NCBI GenBank assembly: GCA_036337945.1
Contig: JAYZDF010000035.1
Location: 1-64,000, forward strand
Source of the DNA: JAYZDF01 sp036337945
GTDB lineage: Bacteria > Myxococcota > Kuafuiibacteriia > Kuafuiibacteriales > Kuafuiibacteriaceae
Length of the DNA: 64,000 nucleotides
Reading direction: 5' to 3'
Shown: positions 54,082 through 63,352 of the stretch, in pieces
Layout: every line of letters starts with the position of its first letter
Position numbering within the stretch: position 1 is the first letter of the stretch
Made by a program: the position numbers and the translations under genes
Notes under the pieces: generated by a model
The model's database searches: none
Seen by the model: the letters and a program-made list of their open reading frames with translations, nothing else
What the model was told of the DNA's origin: nothing

Positions 54082-54483
54082 ATGCTGAACAAGCACGTTG
54101 AACCACCTGATCCACTGGTACTTATCGCTCTCCTAGAGGACCGGCATGATGTCCCAAATGGAACAGCGATTGATATAGAAGCGAAAACGGATGAAAAAAA
54201 CCGTTTCGAGCTAAAGCTCGTGATTATTCGAGACGAAGAAAAATTTAGACCTCGCGAATGCTACACGATCAATATTGGGTATATGACTGCACATTCCGCC
54301 TGGGACAAGTTAATCGATGCATTAGATGCGTTGTTCGGTATGCTCGTTGAGTCTGATTTTGACCATCGTTCAATCCCTGTTGGAGCGGATGTAGAACACC
54401 AGGGAACCAAGTTTGATGTCGGTGTAAAATATGAAAGGCCTGACTTAGAAGCCGCTGCTGACAGGATGCTGAACAGTAATTAG
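54082..54483 (+). CDS. small conserved-looking cytoplasmic protein
   Basis: 133 residues, no signal or membrane helix. Alternating beta strands (IDIEAKTDEKNRFELKLVII, CYTINIGYMTAHSAWDKLID) and helices (LIDALDALFGMLVES). No family is recognised. Starts 6 bp after the preceding stop (likely an operon) and converges on the triple-FHA gene. Confidence 0.6.
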   Translation: MLNKHVEPPDPLVLIALLEDRHDVPNGTAIDIEAKTDEKNRFELKLVIIRDEEKFRPRECYTINIGYMTAHSAWDKLIDALDALFGMLVESDFDHRSIPVGADVEHQGTKFDVGVKYERPDLEAAADRMLNSN

Positions 54484-54486
54484 TAA

Positions 54487-56043
54487 TTAGGCTCTTACGA
54501 TTTCTATTTCTGTCTCGTCGATTTGGACAGTATCGCCAATTTTAAGAAATGCCTGAAGTTTCGGCAGACCGTTTACACGAGCGGCGGAAGAGGAGCCAAG
54601 TCGGACGAGCAACAATGAATCTCTGACTACGACTAGCAGACTGTGTCTGCCTGCCACGTAGCGTCCTCTTAGGCGTATGTCTGCGTCTTTATCGGTACCC
54701 ATAATGGTGACTGAACCACGCAAGGGTCCGGAAAATATGACTTCTTCACCGTGAGTAACGACAACTCCAAACTGCTGAAGATCGCGAGCTTTCGTCGAGC
54801 GCATTTTCATATTCTTATTGAGCTCTTGCTTGTCGATCATCATCGTACTTAGGACCTGCGAAATAGACGAATTTCCTCTTGGAACTAGATCATTGCTCAA
54901 GTCCTCTTCGAGTTCATCGAATTGTTCTTCGAGGCCAGAGTGCAGCGCAGATGCATCCCGTTGATTGTACCAGTTATCAAGCTCACGAACGGCAGGGGAG
55001 GAGTCCGAGGACTTTCTCTTTGTAGGCGATTTACGGCGAGGCACGTCCGTCGGTTGAACCTCCTCACGACGTTTACGGCCTCGTGCTGCATTCGGTCGTT
55101 CAATAATCGGCTCTCCCATCGAAATATCTTGGTCTCGAGTGGCTTTTTTCGCACGACCACCGATCCGCCTCTTGAGTGCGACGGGTGGGGCAGGTGTGTC
55201 ATCTTCTTCCTCGTAATCTACAGGCTCTACAGACGGCTCATAATCCGAATATCCGAAGTCTTGACTGTAAGCTGGCGGCATCTCGGTCTCGCCACCCGCA
55301 ATCTCTGAAGACATCATAGGAGAGGGGTAGTCTTCACTGGCTGGTCGCTCATCTACATCAGCTCCTTCGTAGTCTCCTTCATCAAGTAAAAACATGACTG
55401 CGTATTCAGCGAAATTGAGAATATCTCGGTTTTCAATTTCATGATCGCCCCTGATGCGTCTTCGATTGACGAAGGTACCATTCTGACTGCCAAGATCACG
55501 GACGACATATCTACCATCGCTTTGGCACTCAATTTCGCAGTGTCTTCGCGAAAGGCGACGTTCGGGAATTTGAATATCGCATTCTTTCGCTCGTCCGATT
55601 TGGCACAGAGAGCCCTTCAGAGGAAATCTCTGCAACTCAACTTCATTGAATGTAAGAACGAGAAATGGACCGACGGCTTGTTCCTGTTCTTCAGTGAGTC
55701 TTTGAGTTTCAGAGGCATCTCTCGACGATGATGTGTGTGGCTGATCGGAGGACTCGAGATGAAACGCGAATTTGTAGGTGCCTAAGGAGATTGTTTCATT
55801 GTCTTCTAACCGCTTCGCGCCTTTGACACGCTCGTTTCCGGAGTAAACTCCATTTTGGCTTCCGAGGTCGACGATTTCGTACCCACCATCTACGAATTCA
55901 ACTTGAGCATGACGACGAGACAACGCGAGGTTATTAATTACAATATCGTTATCTTGTGCGCGCCCGATCGTTACGATCGCATCTTTATGAAGCGCGAATT
56001 TGCGAACTTCTCGGTCGTCCAGCATTAAACTTAGATACGCCAC
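54487..56043 (-). CDS. protein with three FHA domains
   Basis: 518 residues. FHA1 (~22-90: TIGRAQDNDIVI, LSRRHAQV, DLGSQNGVY), FHA2 (~145-212: IGRAKECDIQI, LSRRHCEI, DLGSQNGTFVNRRRI) and a C-terminal FHA-like domain (~425-515: IMGTDKDADIRL, AGRHSLLV, SSAARVNG). The linker (~225-420) is acidic then basic (KRRIGGRAKKATRD, GRKRREEVQP) and likely disordered. A phosphothreonine reader without a catalytic domain, a plausible partner or substrate of the Ser/Thr kinases in this window; the partner is not known. Confidence 0.88.
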   Translation of the reverse strand: MAYLSLMLDDREVRKFALHKDAIVTIGRAQDNDIVINNLALSRRHAQVEFVDGGYEIVDLGSQNGVYSGNERVKGAKRLEDNETISLGTYKFAFHLESSDQPHTSSSRDASETQRLTEEQEQAVGPFLVLTFNEVELQRFPLKGSLCQIGRAKECDIQIPERRLSRRHCEIECQSDGRYVVRDLGSQNGTFVNRRRIRGDHEIENRDILNFAEYAVMFLLDEGDYEGADVDERPASEDYPSPMMSSEIAGGETEMPPAYSQDFGYSDYEPSVEPVDYEEEDDTPAPPVALKRRIGGRAKKATRDQDISMGEPIIERPNAARGRKRREEVQPTDVPRRKSPTKRKSSDSSPAVRELDNWYNQRDASALHSGLEEQFDELEEDLSNDLVPRGNSSISQVLSTMMIDKQELNKNMKMRSTKARDLQQFGVVVTHGEEVIFSGPLRGSVTIMGTDKDADIRLRGRYVAGRHSLLVVVRDSLLLVRLGSSSAARVNGLPKLQAFLKIGDTVQIDETEIEIVRA

Positions 56044-56074
56044 GAATACCTAGATCGTAGCACATTTGAGCTCA

Positions 56075-57547
56075 TTACAAGAGTATCCCAGCTCCGAGAG
56101 TGAATATAGGGTCAAGAATCCAGTATCCTTGCGAATCAAATCCGGTCTTCAGTCGCATCGCCGCCGTAAAATAGCCGTTTTCAGGACCACTGGGTCCGAA
56201 ATAGGTGATTTCACCGCTGCCTACCACGCCAAATCGGGAAATGTTACTTGGGACCTTGATTTCGGAGGGTGAAACAACAATGGAGACGTTGTCATAAAAA
56301 GCGCCAAAAAGGGTTGAAAACATCCATGACTGACTGAGCAAATAACGTAGACCTGAAGAAGCTTCAAGACCCCATCCAAACAAGCTTTCGTATTGGATAT
56401 TCACCAATCTTGGACGAGCATTCAAACCCTGATTCTCCAGGGGCTCATCCTGATAATACGAACGAGCAAATCCTGCGCTGAAATCCGAATAAACAGGTAC
56501 GGCGAAATTCCATAGCCACCGGTCTTCACTGAATAGCGTCAAATTAGCTCGGGCCGTGAGAACTCCATTCGGAGTCAAACTATTGGGGTCGATATTGGGT
56601 AAAGCCGTGTCATCGAAGAGCGTCGCGGGGAGGGCAAAACTGAGTCGCGTCCAGCCAACATCAAAGTATAAACCCACGGGCTTGCGGTCTGCGAGTTGAA
56701 GTCGTGCCTCAATGAGATGCCGATCAATGGTTCGAAGCTTTGCTCTCGATTCTTGATCATCGAATGGTTCCGTCATTGGCAAAGTGGAGAGAAAAGCGTC
56801 AGAAAACGCTTTTGCCGATTCTACGGCCAGAAGCTCTTGGTTATCTGTGTTCGAAGTCATCCCATATTTCAAGAAGGGGTCTCTTGCCCTCAGTCTGTTT
56901 GTGCTCGGGAATTCTGGCGCTCGCCGCGACCACAAACGAATTCCTGTCTCACAATCGAATAGAAAGCCCTGGGCTAAGAATAACCGGCCTTGCGAACTTT
57001 CTGGTCGAAAATCCTGCACCCATTCACGACCTTGTGGCGTTTCTAAAATCGTGTTTCCAACACCTCGATCTATAGTAAATTCGTCAACAACGTTGGCTTG
57101 AATGATGAGAACCGCATCCGCCGAGCTTTGTGAGATATGCTGAGCGAGCGTCTTCGTACTGGTTTCAACAATCGCCGAAGAAGACGTCGACGTTCCAGCT
57201 GCTCCTATTACGAAATTACACTCGATTTTTCGGCCATCACAAAATACTTTAATTGCCTCTCGCAAGGCAGATTGCGAGTCTGCTTGTACAAATCCCGAGA
57301 GGAACACAGGGCTGGAAAGAGTAACAACCGGAGGAAGCTCTAAGGTTAGGTCACCAGAGACGCGTTTTGGAGGGCCCTGAATCGAAACGATAACATCGAG
57401 CGACCGTATCGATAATTCCTGTACGAGAGGATGCTCGTAATCAGTACCTAAGGACGCAAAACCTATAGCAGGAAAAAAACAAGTAAGCCCAAAGGCAAGG
57501 GCGATCGACCTGAACAGGGTGCTTGGTCTCCGATTCGCGGGCATCAT
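56075..57547 (-). CDS. exported protein, probable outer-membrane or barrel-like C-terminus
   Basis: 490 residues from ATG 57547, which overlaps the upstream stop as ATGA (a frame to 57562 exists). A signal peptide (RSIALAFGLTCFFPAIGFA) is followed by a mixed alpha/beta region with ADAVLIIQANVVDEFTIDR, resembling secretin-like or LPP20-type domains. From ~280 residues alternate in beta-strand fashion (GLYFDVGWTRLSFALPATLF, VLTARANLTLFSEDRWLWNF), ending YWILDPIFTLGAGILL, a plausible barrel ending. No family recognised. Confidence 0.6.
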   Translation of the reverse strand: MMPANRRPSTLFRSIALAFGLTCFFPAIGFASLGTDYEHPLVQELSIRSLDVIVSIQGPPKRVSGDLTLELPPVVTLSSPVFLSGFVQADSQSALREAIKVFCDGRKIECNFVIGAAGTSTSSSAIVETSTKTLAQHISQSSADAVLIIQANVVDEFTIDRGVGNTILETPQGREWVQDFRPESSQGRLFLAQGFLFDCETGIRLWSRRAPEFPSTNRLRARDPFLKYGMTSNTDNQELLAVESAKAFSDAFLSTLPMTEPFDDQESRAKLRTIDRHLIEARLQLADRKPVGLYFDVGWTRLSFALPATLFDDTALPNIDPNSLTPNGVLTARANLTLFSEDRWLWNFAVPVYSDFSAGFARSYYQDEPLENQGLNARPRLVNIQYESLFGWGLEASSGLRYLLSQSWMFSTLFGAFYDNVSIVVSPSEIKVPSNISRFGVVGSGEITYFGPSGPENGYFTAAMRLKTGFDSQGYWILDPIFTLGAGILL

Positions 57548-58578
57548 TCGGGCACCACACATATATTTACGGAGAATTCCTCGAATCCGTAAAAAAGCTG
57601 CGTTTTCTCACAGACATAATCCGGACCGACATCCGGACATGGTGAGCCCACGGCGGAACAGGAACGCGTGCATGCGAAACCGTAACACAGGCCCGATTCA
57701 CAACTATCATCACCGCCGTCTTGGTCTCGCCGACACGCTGAGCCAATCGGGAGCCGGTCGGGCGCGGGGTTAGAGCAAACCCATGAATGCAAGCCTTCAA
57801 CCTGATGAACTTCTCGCCAAACACAAAGCTGTTCGGATGGACAATCCTCATTTACTACGCACGTTGGCTGACAGACATTGTGAGCGGGAATGCCGACTTT
57901 AGTGCCAGCCTTTGCGCAGGCAAAATCTACCGGGCAGACATTCTCAGGCGCTCCATAGTTTCTTCGACACAAAGGAGAACATCGTCCCGTCTCACACAGA
58001 CCGTTGCGACACTGAGAGCCATCTGTACACGGCGCGAAGTCATCAACTGTCGCAACCGTCGGAGCAACACAGGTTGTAAACGGGAAATTCTCCACAACGC
58101 TACAAACGTAGGCACCGCAATAATTATCGTCCAGACAGTTTGAGATGGGTGAGCAATCGAGACCATCAATTAATCCATCACAGTCATCATCCAGGCCATT
58201 ACATTCTTCACGGTCACTACATTCACGAACGCGAGAGATGCAAACGCCATATTCAGACTCCTCACTATCTACACTTCGGTATCCTAACTGACACTTATCG
58301 AAATCTGCGCAGTCCCGGTCGGTCAGACAAGAAAGAGCGCAAGCACTGCGACCGGTGTCCAAATCAAACAAACAACGGCTTCCATCCGTGCACTCCGAAT
58401 CACTTGCACAAGTCCCAGCAAAGGGTTCCGGAATCAGCACAGAACAACCAAACATTCCGCTCAACAGAACTAAGAACAGGGCTACAGATAGCCAAGCACC
58501 CTTATAACCACCCGAAAACAGGCCTGTTTTATGGTGATATGCTGAGTTTACATAACGTATATTATCAGAACTTATCAT
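57544..58578 (-). CDS. Cys-rich lipoprotein with MopE-like motif
   Basis: 344 residues from ATG 58578; a GTG at 58608 would overlap the Nudix stop by 11 bp. A hydrophobic segment ending LVLLSGMFGC suggests a lipoprotein signal, with an atypical box. The rest has ~36 Cys in short spacing, such as ASDSECTDGSRC, CNGLDDDCDGLIDG (the MopE-like metal-binding motif of deltaproteobacterial surface proteins) and CVVNEDCPSEQLC. Likely an outer-surface disulfide-rich protein; no ligand shown. Translationally coupled to the next gene. Confidence 0.7.
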   Translation of the reverse strand: MISSDNIRYVNSAYHHKTGLFSGGYKGAWLSVALFLVLLSGMFGCSVLIPEPFAGTCASDSECTDGSRCLFDLDTGRSACALSCLTDRDCADFDKCQLGYRSVDSEESEYGVCISRVRECSDREECNGLDDDCDGLIDGLDCSPISNCLDDNYCGAYVCSVVENFPFTTCVAPTVATVDDFAPCTDGSQCRNGLCETGRCSPLCRRNYGAPENVCPVDFACAKAGTKVGIPAHNVCQPTCVVNEDCPSEQLCVWREVHQVEGLHSWVCSNPAPDRLPIGSACRRDQDGGDDSCESGLCYGFACTRSCSAVGSPCPDVGPDYVCEKTQLFYGFEEFSVNICVVPE

Positions 58579-58597
58579 ATCATGTTTCCGCAGGGCC

Positions 58598-59005
58598 TCA
58601 TTCGGCACCGTACGCCTCCATCACGGCATCGACCAGTGGCACGTCTGCTGGTGGCATTTGTAACGTTCTCAGTTCTTGGACCGGAAACCATCGGATTTCA
58701 GCTACCTCAACTGCGGTCGGCTGCCCGGTAATCTTAATGTCATACAAGACCAATTCGACATCGAGGTCATCGTATGAATGAACAACACGAGCAAGAGGTT
58801 CTTCAGGCTGTCTAAGCTGACACGCCACTCCGAGTTCTTCACGAATCTCTCGCTTCAATGCTACGGCATCCGATTCGCCGTCTTCGCGCTTGCCGCCTGG
58901 AAATTCCCAGTGGTCGGCAAGATGCGTTCCTTTCGCACGGCGATCTAGAAGCACTTGGTCGTGCTCAACGATGCAAGCACAAACAACATATATCCTGCGA
59001 CGCAT
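58598..59005 (-). CDS. Nudix hydrolase, MutT-like
   Basis: 135 residues. FPGGKREDGESDAVALKREI followed by REELGV is a complete Nudix box. The N-terminus RRRIYVVCACIVEHDQVLLD and GTHLADHWEFPGG match MutT-type 8-oxo-dGTP diphosphatases or related CTP pyrophosphohydrolases; exact substrate unproven. ATG at 59005. The stop lies 20 bp before the ATG of the Cys-rich lipoprotein, and overlaps its alternative GTG start. Confidence 0.9.
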   Translation of the reverse strand: MRRRIYVVCACIVEHDQVLLDRRAKGTHLADHWEFPGGKREDGESDAVALKREIREELGVACQLRQPEEPLARVVHSYDDLDVELVLYDIKITGQPTAVEVAEIRWFPVQELRTLQMPPADVPLVDAVMEAYGAE

Positions 59006-59072
59006 GTGCCTGCGGTGTTAGTTCGTGCGTTGAATGTTCGGCAAGCCTCAGAATGGAGTTTCTGGTCTGGAA

Positions 59073-59909
59073 TTATGCTGCTTCTCTCAGGATATCGTTA
59101 TCCGCGTTGGAACAGCGGCTTCTGTAGACGATGCGGGCCTGCGTTAGAAGCGACTCAGTGTCTGGCATATCGGCTTTTCGATGGACTTTATTGAATTCTG
59201 TCCGATGCGATAAGTAGCCAGTTTCTCTGAAGAAATATATGATTTGATTTCGGATGCGAGCCTCCAACTTTCGAACGCGAGCACGATTCCATCCGAGTTT
59301 TTTCGCGGTTTTTTCCTGAGATAAATGAGCCAGAAATCGATATTGAAAAAACACTTTTGAGTCCTCAGTCAGGCTATTCGCAAATGTGATAACTAATGAA
59401 TATATTTCGAGATTTTCCATTTGTCTTTCCGATGTAGGAACAATCTCTTGCTCTAGCGCTAAAGAATGTGCGCGGACCCAGGCCTCGAGCGGTGTCATAT
59501 TCTCGTTGTATCCGTCACTAAAAATGGCATCACCTACCGGAATTTGGCGATTTTTGGCCGTTAGATCATTGATCACGGCATTCCTAGCAATGGTAAACAG
59601 ATAGTTTTTATAGGGCCTCACACCATCAAACGATTGCCGGGCTCGCTCGCCGAACGCTCGACGAAACGTCTCCTGGACAACATCATCAAGGTCTGATTCG
59701 GACCACGCACCACGAAAATAAAGGTCGCGCGAGCCACTTTTAAACGAAAAACCACGCAGTACGAAATGTCTCAACGGACGTTCATAGAAACGATATACCT
59801 CTGTCAGCGCTTTGCTATCTCCAGCCCGAAAAGCTTTCAGTAACTCAGTATTGTTTCGAAAGATGTCCTTCGTTTTTTGTGGTTTTTCGCTCGGCGTCCT
59901 GGTTTGCAT
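59073..59909 (-). CDS. ECF-type RNA polymerase sigma factor
   Basis: 278 residues. Region 2: LLKAFRAGDSKALTEVYRFYE and LDDVVQETFRRAFGERARQSF, with FTIARNAVINDLTAKN. Region 4: VFFQYRFLAHLSQEKTAKKLG and WNRARVRKLEARIRNQIIYFF. Longer than most ECF factors because of a ~40-residue insert/extension and a C-terminal ~35 residues after region 4. No anti-sigma gene is adjacent, so control may differ from the usual ECF pairs. Divergence on the left side is from the Nudix operon. Confidence 0.85.
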   Translation of the reverse strand: MQTRTPSEKPQKTKDIFRNNTELLKAFRAGDSKALTEVYRFYERPLRHFVLRGFSFKSGSRDLYFRGAWSESDLDDVVQETFRRAFGERARQSFDGVRPYKNYLFTIARNAVINDLTAKNRQIPVGDAIFSDGYNENMTPLEAWVRAHSLALEQEIVPTSERQMENLEIYSLVITFANSLTEDSKVFFQYRFLAHLSQEKTAKKLGWNRARVRKLEARIRNQIIYFFRETGYLSHRTEFNKVHRKADMPDTESLLTQARIVYRSRCSNADNDILREAA

Positions 59910-60054
59910 GGACAGTGAAGTCGCAAACTTCGTGCCGGATAAGACTTCGGCCGAATCACATAGTTAAAACAGCGGCCTACATCAGGCAAGGGGTTTACGC
60001 TAGAGAGTAATTAGGACAAAAATGTCAGACCTGTGCGAAAAATTGCGACAAATT

Positions 60055-61245
60055 TCATTGTCCCAGCGCATAGACCAGAACAGTCCCGCGGTTGGTCAAC
60101 AAACTAAGATAAGGAGCAGAATAGGCCATTGGCGCCCTCACCCCGCTTCCGGGATGAAAAGTCTGGATTGGCCGACCCGTTTCTTTGTCGAGTAACGCAG
60201 ACGCTCCCGTCGAAACGGAGACACTGACCCATCGGTCTCCAACGGGTGCGATTGCCGTTCCGACCCCTACCCGACTCTTATATATCCATGCCGCGGATTT
60301 ACTTTGTGGCTTGAAGCCGATCGTTTGGCCTTTGCCATCCACCGCAATAATTCGTTGGTTGTTCCGGACGCCTATCCAGTGACTAATCTTTTTGAACGCA
60401 GGATTATGCCAAGTTTTCTTTCCAGTAAGCAGATCAATGCCGTAAAGCCCCATCGAATAGCAGGCGACAATCGCAGTGCTTCCATCTGAGGAAATTAACG
60501 GCTTGGTATCAATGTCACGGAAAGGCTGTTGCGAGCCTGCAAGTTCTCTTGTCCAATTCGTTTCGCCAGATTCGGCTTTGACAGCCATAACCACACCGTC
60601 GGAGAAGGCGAGAAGTACTTGCTCATTTTTACGATCAAAAGTGGGCTGAGCTTGACCGAAAATGGTGATTCCTTTTGGCTGAGGGCGGCTAACTCGCCAA
60701 GAAACAGCCTTCTTTTCAATGTCAAAGGCCACAAATGCGTTTGGACGTATCGGGATAATGAGCGTGTTTTTCACGTGCTCAACCGGACCGGAAATTCTTG
60801 CGCCAAGCCGAACACGGTTTTTCTGTTGTCCAGTGAATCTGTCGAACACTACGAGTTCTTGGTCAACACCAACAAAAAGCTCACTTCGCCACTGAAACAT
60901 CGCTCGCCCAAGAGCGCCGAGCTTCTTTCGCTTCCAGAGAACTTCTCCGTCCTCTAATCTAATTCCCGCGAGTGTCTGATTATTTTGGGCAACATAAACG
61001 ATTGAACCATCCGAATCGACGAGAGGGTGTGACCATTGCGCTGGCGTCTTCGCTAACAAGCGCGGTTCATCGACTAGACTACTAATCATGTGAGAGAGTC
61101 CAAAGACTTTCTTCAATGCATGAGACTTAAGGTTCCGGTTTGAATCACTTGCAACAGCGCTGGTTGAAGCCATACACCACGCGCAGAACAGTCCCGCAAT
61201 GCATCCACGCATGCCCATCCGTTTTGCCTGATCTCGTTTTTTCAT
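60055..61245 (-). CDS. exported PQQ-like beta-propeller (BamB-like)
   Basis: 396 residues. An N-terminal hydrophobic region after RMGMRGCIAGLFCAWCMAST ends in SAVASDSN. Blades with SDGSIVYVAQNNQTLAGIRL, GEVLWKR, RFTGQQKNRV, KKAVSWRVSR, ESGETNWTREL and TGKKTWHNP spell the PQQ repeat of BamB-type propellers. It lies 53 bp downstream of the YfgM-like gene; in many proteobacteria yfgM and bamB are neighbours, supporting a BamB-like outer-membrane-assembly role. No lipobox is clear. Confidence 0.75.
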   Translation of the reverse strand: MKKRDQAKRMGMRGCIAGLFCAWCMASTSAVASDSNRNLKSHALKKVFGLSHMISSLVDEPRLLAKTPAQWSHPLVDSDGSIVYVAQNNQTLAGIRLEDGEVLWKRKKLGALGRAMFQWRSELFVGVDQELVVFDRFTGQQKNRVRLGARISGPVEHVKNTLIIPIRPNAFVAFDIEKKAVSWRVSRPQPKGITIFGQAQPTFDRKNEQVLLAFSDGVVMAVKAESGETNWTRELAGSQQPFRDIDTKPLISSDGSTAIVACYSMGLYGIDLLTGKKTWHNPAFKKISHWIGVRNNQRIIAVDGKGQTIGFKPQSKSAAWIYKSRVGVGTAIAPVGDRWVSVSVSTGASALLDKETGRPIQTFHPGSGVRAPMAYSAPYLSLLTNRGTVLVYALGQ

Positions 61246-61298
61246 CTGACTAGGAAGGTATTTCGAATCACTTCAACGTAGCTGTTCTCGGCGTGGAA

Positions 61299-62021
61299 CT
61301 ACTCAAGCGACGCGATTTTAGCGTCCACAAATTCCTTCAGTTTTGTATCTGGAACTTTCTCAAGAAGCTCTTTGTACGTCGCTAAAGCCTTGTCATTATC
61401 CTCTTTGAGTTCGTGGATCCGCGCAACATGCTTGAGCCCGTAATCCAAATAGAAACTCTGGGGAAGTTTTGTCAGCTGCTCGAAGTACGTCAGAGCAATG
61501 TCATAGTTTTTCAATTCTTCTGCGGCGTAACCCGCTCCTTCTAGCGCGACAAAGCGAATAATGTCGTCCTTGGGTGCAGTGGCTAGATAGTCTTTGTAGA
61601 GGGCCTCAGCTTTTTCATGAGCTCCCGCACGAAATTCGAGATCCGCTGCGTAAAGTTTCGCGAGCTCAGCACCGGCCTCTTTACTCGCAATAATCGCCTC
61701 AAATGATGGTATCGCTTTCTTCGCGTCTTCAATAAGCTTCTGAGGCTGAGTGCTCGTAAGTACCTTTTGCAAGTCTGTAATTTCACGATACTCGACGATC
61801 GCTTTTGTCAGTTTTTGAGTTGCTTCGGATTTTGAACGTTCGTTCATTTCTTGAAAACCGAGAACCGCTGCCACAATCACCGCAACAGCGCCTAGAGCCG
61901 TCACAATAGATTTAAGGTTCTTCTCAGTCCAATCCGCTGCTTTGTTCGCTTCAACTAGAAATTGATCATCCGCGGTATCTTGAGCGATTTGTTTCTTACG
62001 GCTTTGCTTCTTTGAGGCCAT
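61299..62021 (-). CDS. TPR membrane protein (YfgM-like)
   Basis: 240 residues from ATG 62021 (ATG 62036 alternative). A short cytoplasmic start (ASKKQSRKKQ) is followed by a membrane helix (~38-60, SIVTALGAVAVIVAAVLGF) and TPR-like helices (EKAEALYKDYLATAPKDDI, LTYFEQLTKLPQSFY). Matches the YfgM/Tol-Pal-associated ancillary SecYEG type of tetratricopeptide protein. Together with the BamB-like gene downstream it is probably an operon. Confidence 0.75.
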   Translation of the reverse strand: MASKKQSRKKQIAQDTADDQFLVEANKAADWTEKNLKSIVTALGAVAVIVAAVLGFQEMNERSKSEATQKLTKAIVEYREITDLQKVLTSTQPQKLIEDAKKAIPSFEAIIASKEAGAELAKLYAADLEFRAGAHEKAEALYKDYLATAPKDDIIRFVALEGAGYAAEELKNYDIALTYFEQLTKLPQSFYLDYGLKHVARIHELKEDNDKALATYKELLEKVPDTKLKEFVDAKIASLE

Positions 62022-62142
62022 ATAGAGCCGTTGCATTACCTTCTAGACGTCACAAGTCAACCATTCTAGACACGGTCCCGCATGATTCGTGCTTTCATTC
62101 ATGATATGTCCTTTCGTTGTGTACAGCGCGGCCCCTTCCACG

Positions 62143-62670
62143 ATGGCAAAAGCCTTGTCTAAACAAAGAGCCACCTCAATGTGGCTCATTGTTCTATGTG
62201 CCTTCATCGCCTCTTTTACATCAGGCATAAGTCAGGCCGATGAAGGAGAATTTCAAATCTATGGCGCCACAGCTTCAGGGCTAACCCTGATGAACGATTC
62301 AACCTACGAAGCAATGCTTCTCACCGGCTTCGCGCATGGATTGAATGAAAATGTGGACCTCATCTCAGAATTCTCAGTTCGGAGCCCTGCGGCGTCCCTC
62401 GACCCCACCTGGGGCCTCACGGCCGGGCTGAGTGCCAAACTGGACATTCTAACGATAGTTCCTTTCGTTGGCCTTGTTGGCGGTTTCGAAACGACTGGAA
62501 ATCGGATGGGAGTTTTACTTCGAGCCACAGGAGGTTTTGATTATTTTGTCGAACGGAGACTGTCGCTTGGGATGGCTTATTATGTCCGGCTACTCGATTC
62601 ATTCGATAGCGATGGCCCGCCGCCCCATTGGCTCGGACTTCGTCTAAACTTTCACGGCGAATGGCCGTGA
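62143..62670 (+). CDS. small outer-membrane beta-barrel-like protein
   Basis: 175 residues from ATG 62143; 62089 and 62179 are other in-frame ATGs. A signal peptide WLIVLCAFIASFTSGISQA precedes alternating strands (MLLTGFAHGLNENVDLISEF, LRATGGFDYFVERRLSLGMA, WLGLRLNFHGEWP) ending in an aromatic residue two from the end. Typical of small 8-stranded barrels; no named family. Convergent with the Skp-like gene, 3 bp apart. Confidence 0.65.
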   Translation: MAKALSKQRATSMWLIVLCAFIASFTSGISQADEGEFQIYGATASGLTLMNDSTYEAMLLTGFAHGLNENVDLISEFSVRSPAASLDPTWGLTAGLSAKLDILTIVPFVGLVGGFETTGNRMGVLLRATGGFDYFVERRLSLGMAYYVRLLDSFDSDGPPPHWLGLRLNFHGEWP

Positions 62671-62673
62671 GCG

Positions 62674-63237
62674 CTATTTATGCTTCTTGTTATACTTGCG
62701 AATGACCTCATTCGTGAGGTCCAAATGGGGTTTCGCATAAAGCATCCGTGCATCCTGCGATTCGAGGATCAACAGGTACTTTCCGGAGTCTCCAATCTTT
62801 TTGATCACCTTTCGCATTTTCTTAGTGATTTTCAACAGGGCTTTTTGCTCAAGCTGCTGTAACTCCTGGCGTTCTTTCATTAGCGCCTGCTGAATTTGCA
62901 TACGTTTTTTCTCATATGCCATCGCCTGCTCTCTCATTTTTGGGTCGTTTTGCAAGGCATCCATCTTACGTCCCGCAAACTGACTCTCAAGCTGGCTCCG
63001 CATTTTCAGCAGCTTTTCTTCATCACTCTTTAGCTTTTTGCTCTTTTTCTCGAACGTCTTCTGCAGCTTCGCTTTTGCCCTTTTGCCTTCATTCACCTGA
63101 AGAATCGCTCTTTGAAGATCAACATAGCCGACGGCTCCGCTGGCCGCGATGCTGACTTCAGCGCTGAACATCGTGAATACGGCCAGCAAGACAGGCAGTA
63201 AAAAGCTGGATAGAATTTTCTCAGAAATAAGTCTCAT
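62674..63237 (-). CDS. periplasmic chaperone OmpH/Skp
   Basis: 187 residues from ATG 63237 (MRLISEKILSSFLLPVLLAV signal peptide; the longer frame to 63378 lacks support). AVGYVDLQRAILQVNEGKRA is the OmpH/Skp N-terminal strand, followed by a long charged coiled-coil (~60-135) and the C-terminal strand KYLLILESQDARMLYAKPH. Skp holds unfolded outer-membrane proteins in the periplasm as a trimer. Located close to BamB-like and YfgM-like genes, consistent with outer-membrane biogenesis. Confidence 0.88.
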   Translation of the reverse strand: MRLISEKILSSFLLPVLLAVFTMFSAEVSIAASGAVGYVDLQRAILQVNEGKRAKAKLQKTFEKKSKKLKSDEEKLLKMRSQLESQFAGRKMDALQNDPKMREQAMAYEKKRMQIQQALMKERQELQQLEQKALLKITKKMRKVIKKIGDSGKYLLILESQDARMLYAKPHLDLTNEVIRKYNKKHK

Positions 63238-63352
63238 TATCGAAGCCTCCGCATGCGAATTTTGGCCATTAGGCCTAGATGCATGTTGGACGTCTGTCGA
63301 TCCTTTATCTTCACTACTACGGCAAGTAATTAATGCGGACTGAACGGCGATT

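Noticed and set aside
58140..58781. 213-residue + frame opposite the Cys-rich lipoprotein and Nudix genes
   Set aside because: Antisense to well-supported genes; His/Asn-rich composition is the complement of the Cys/Asp-rich coding strand.
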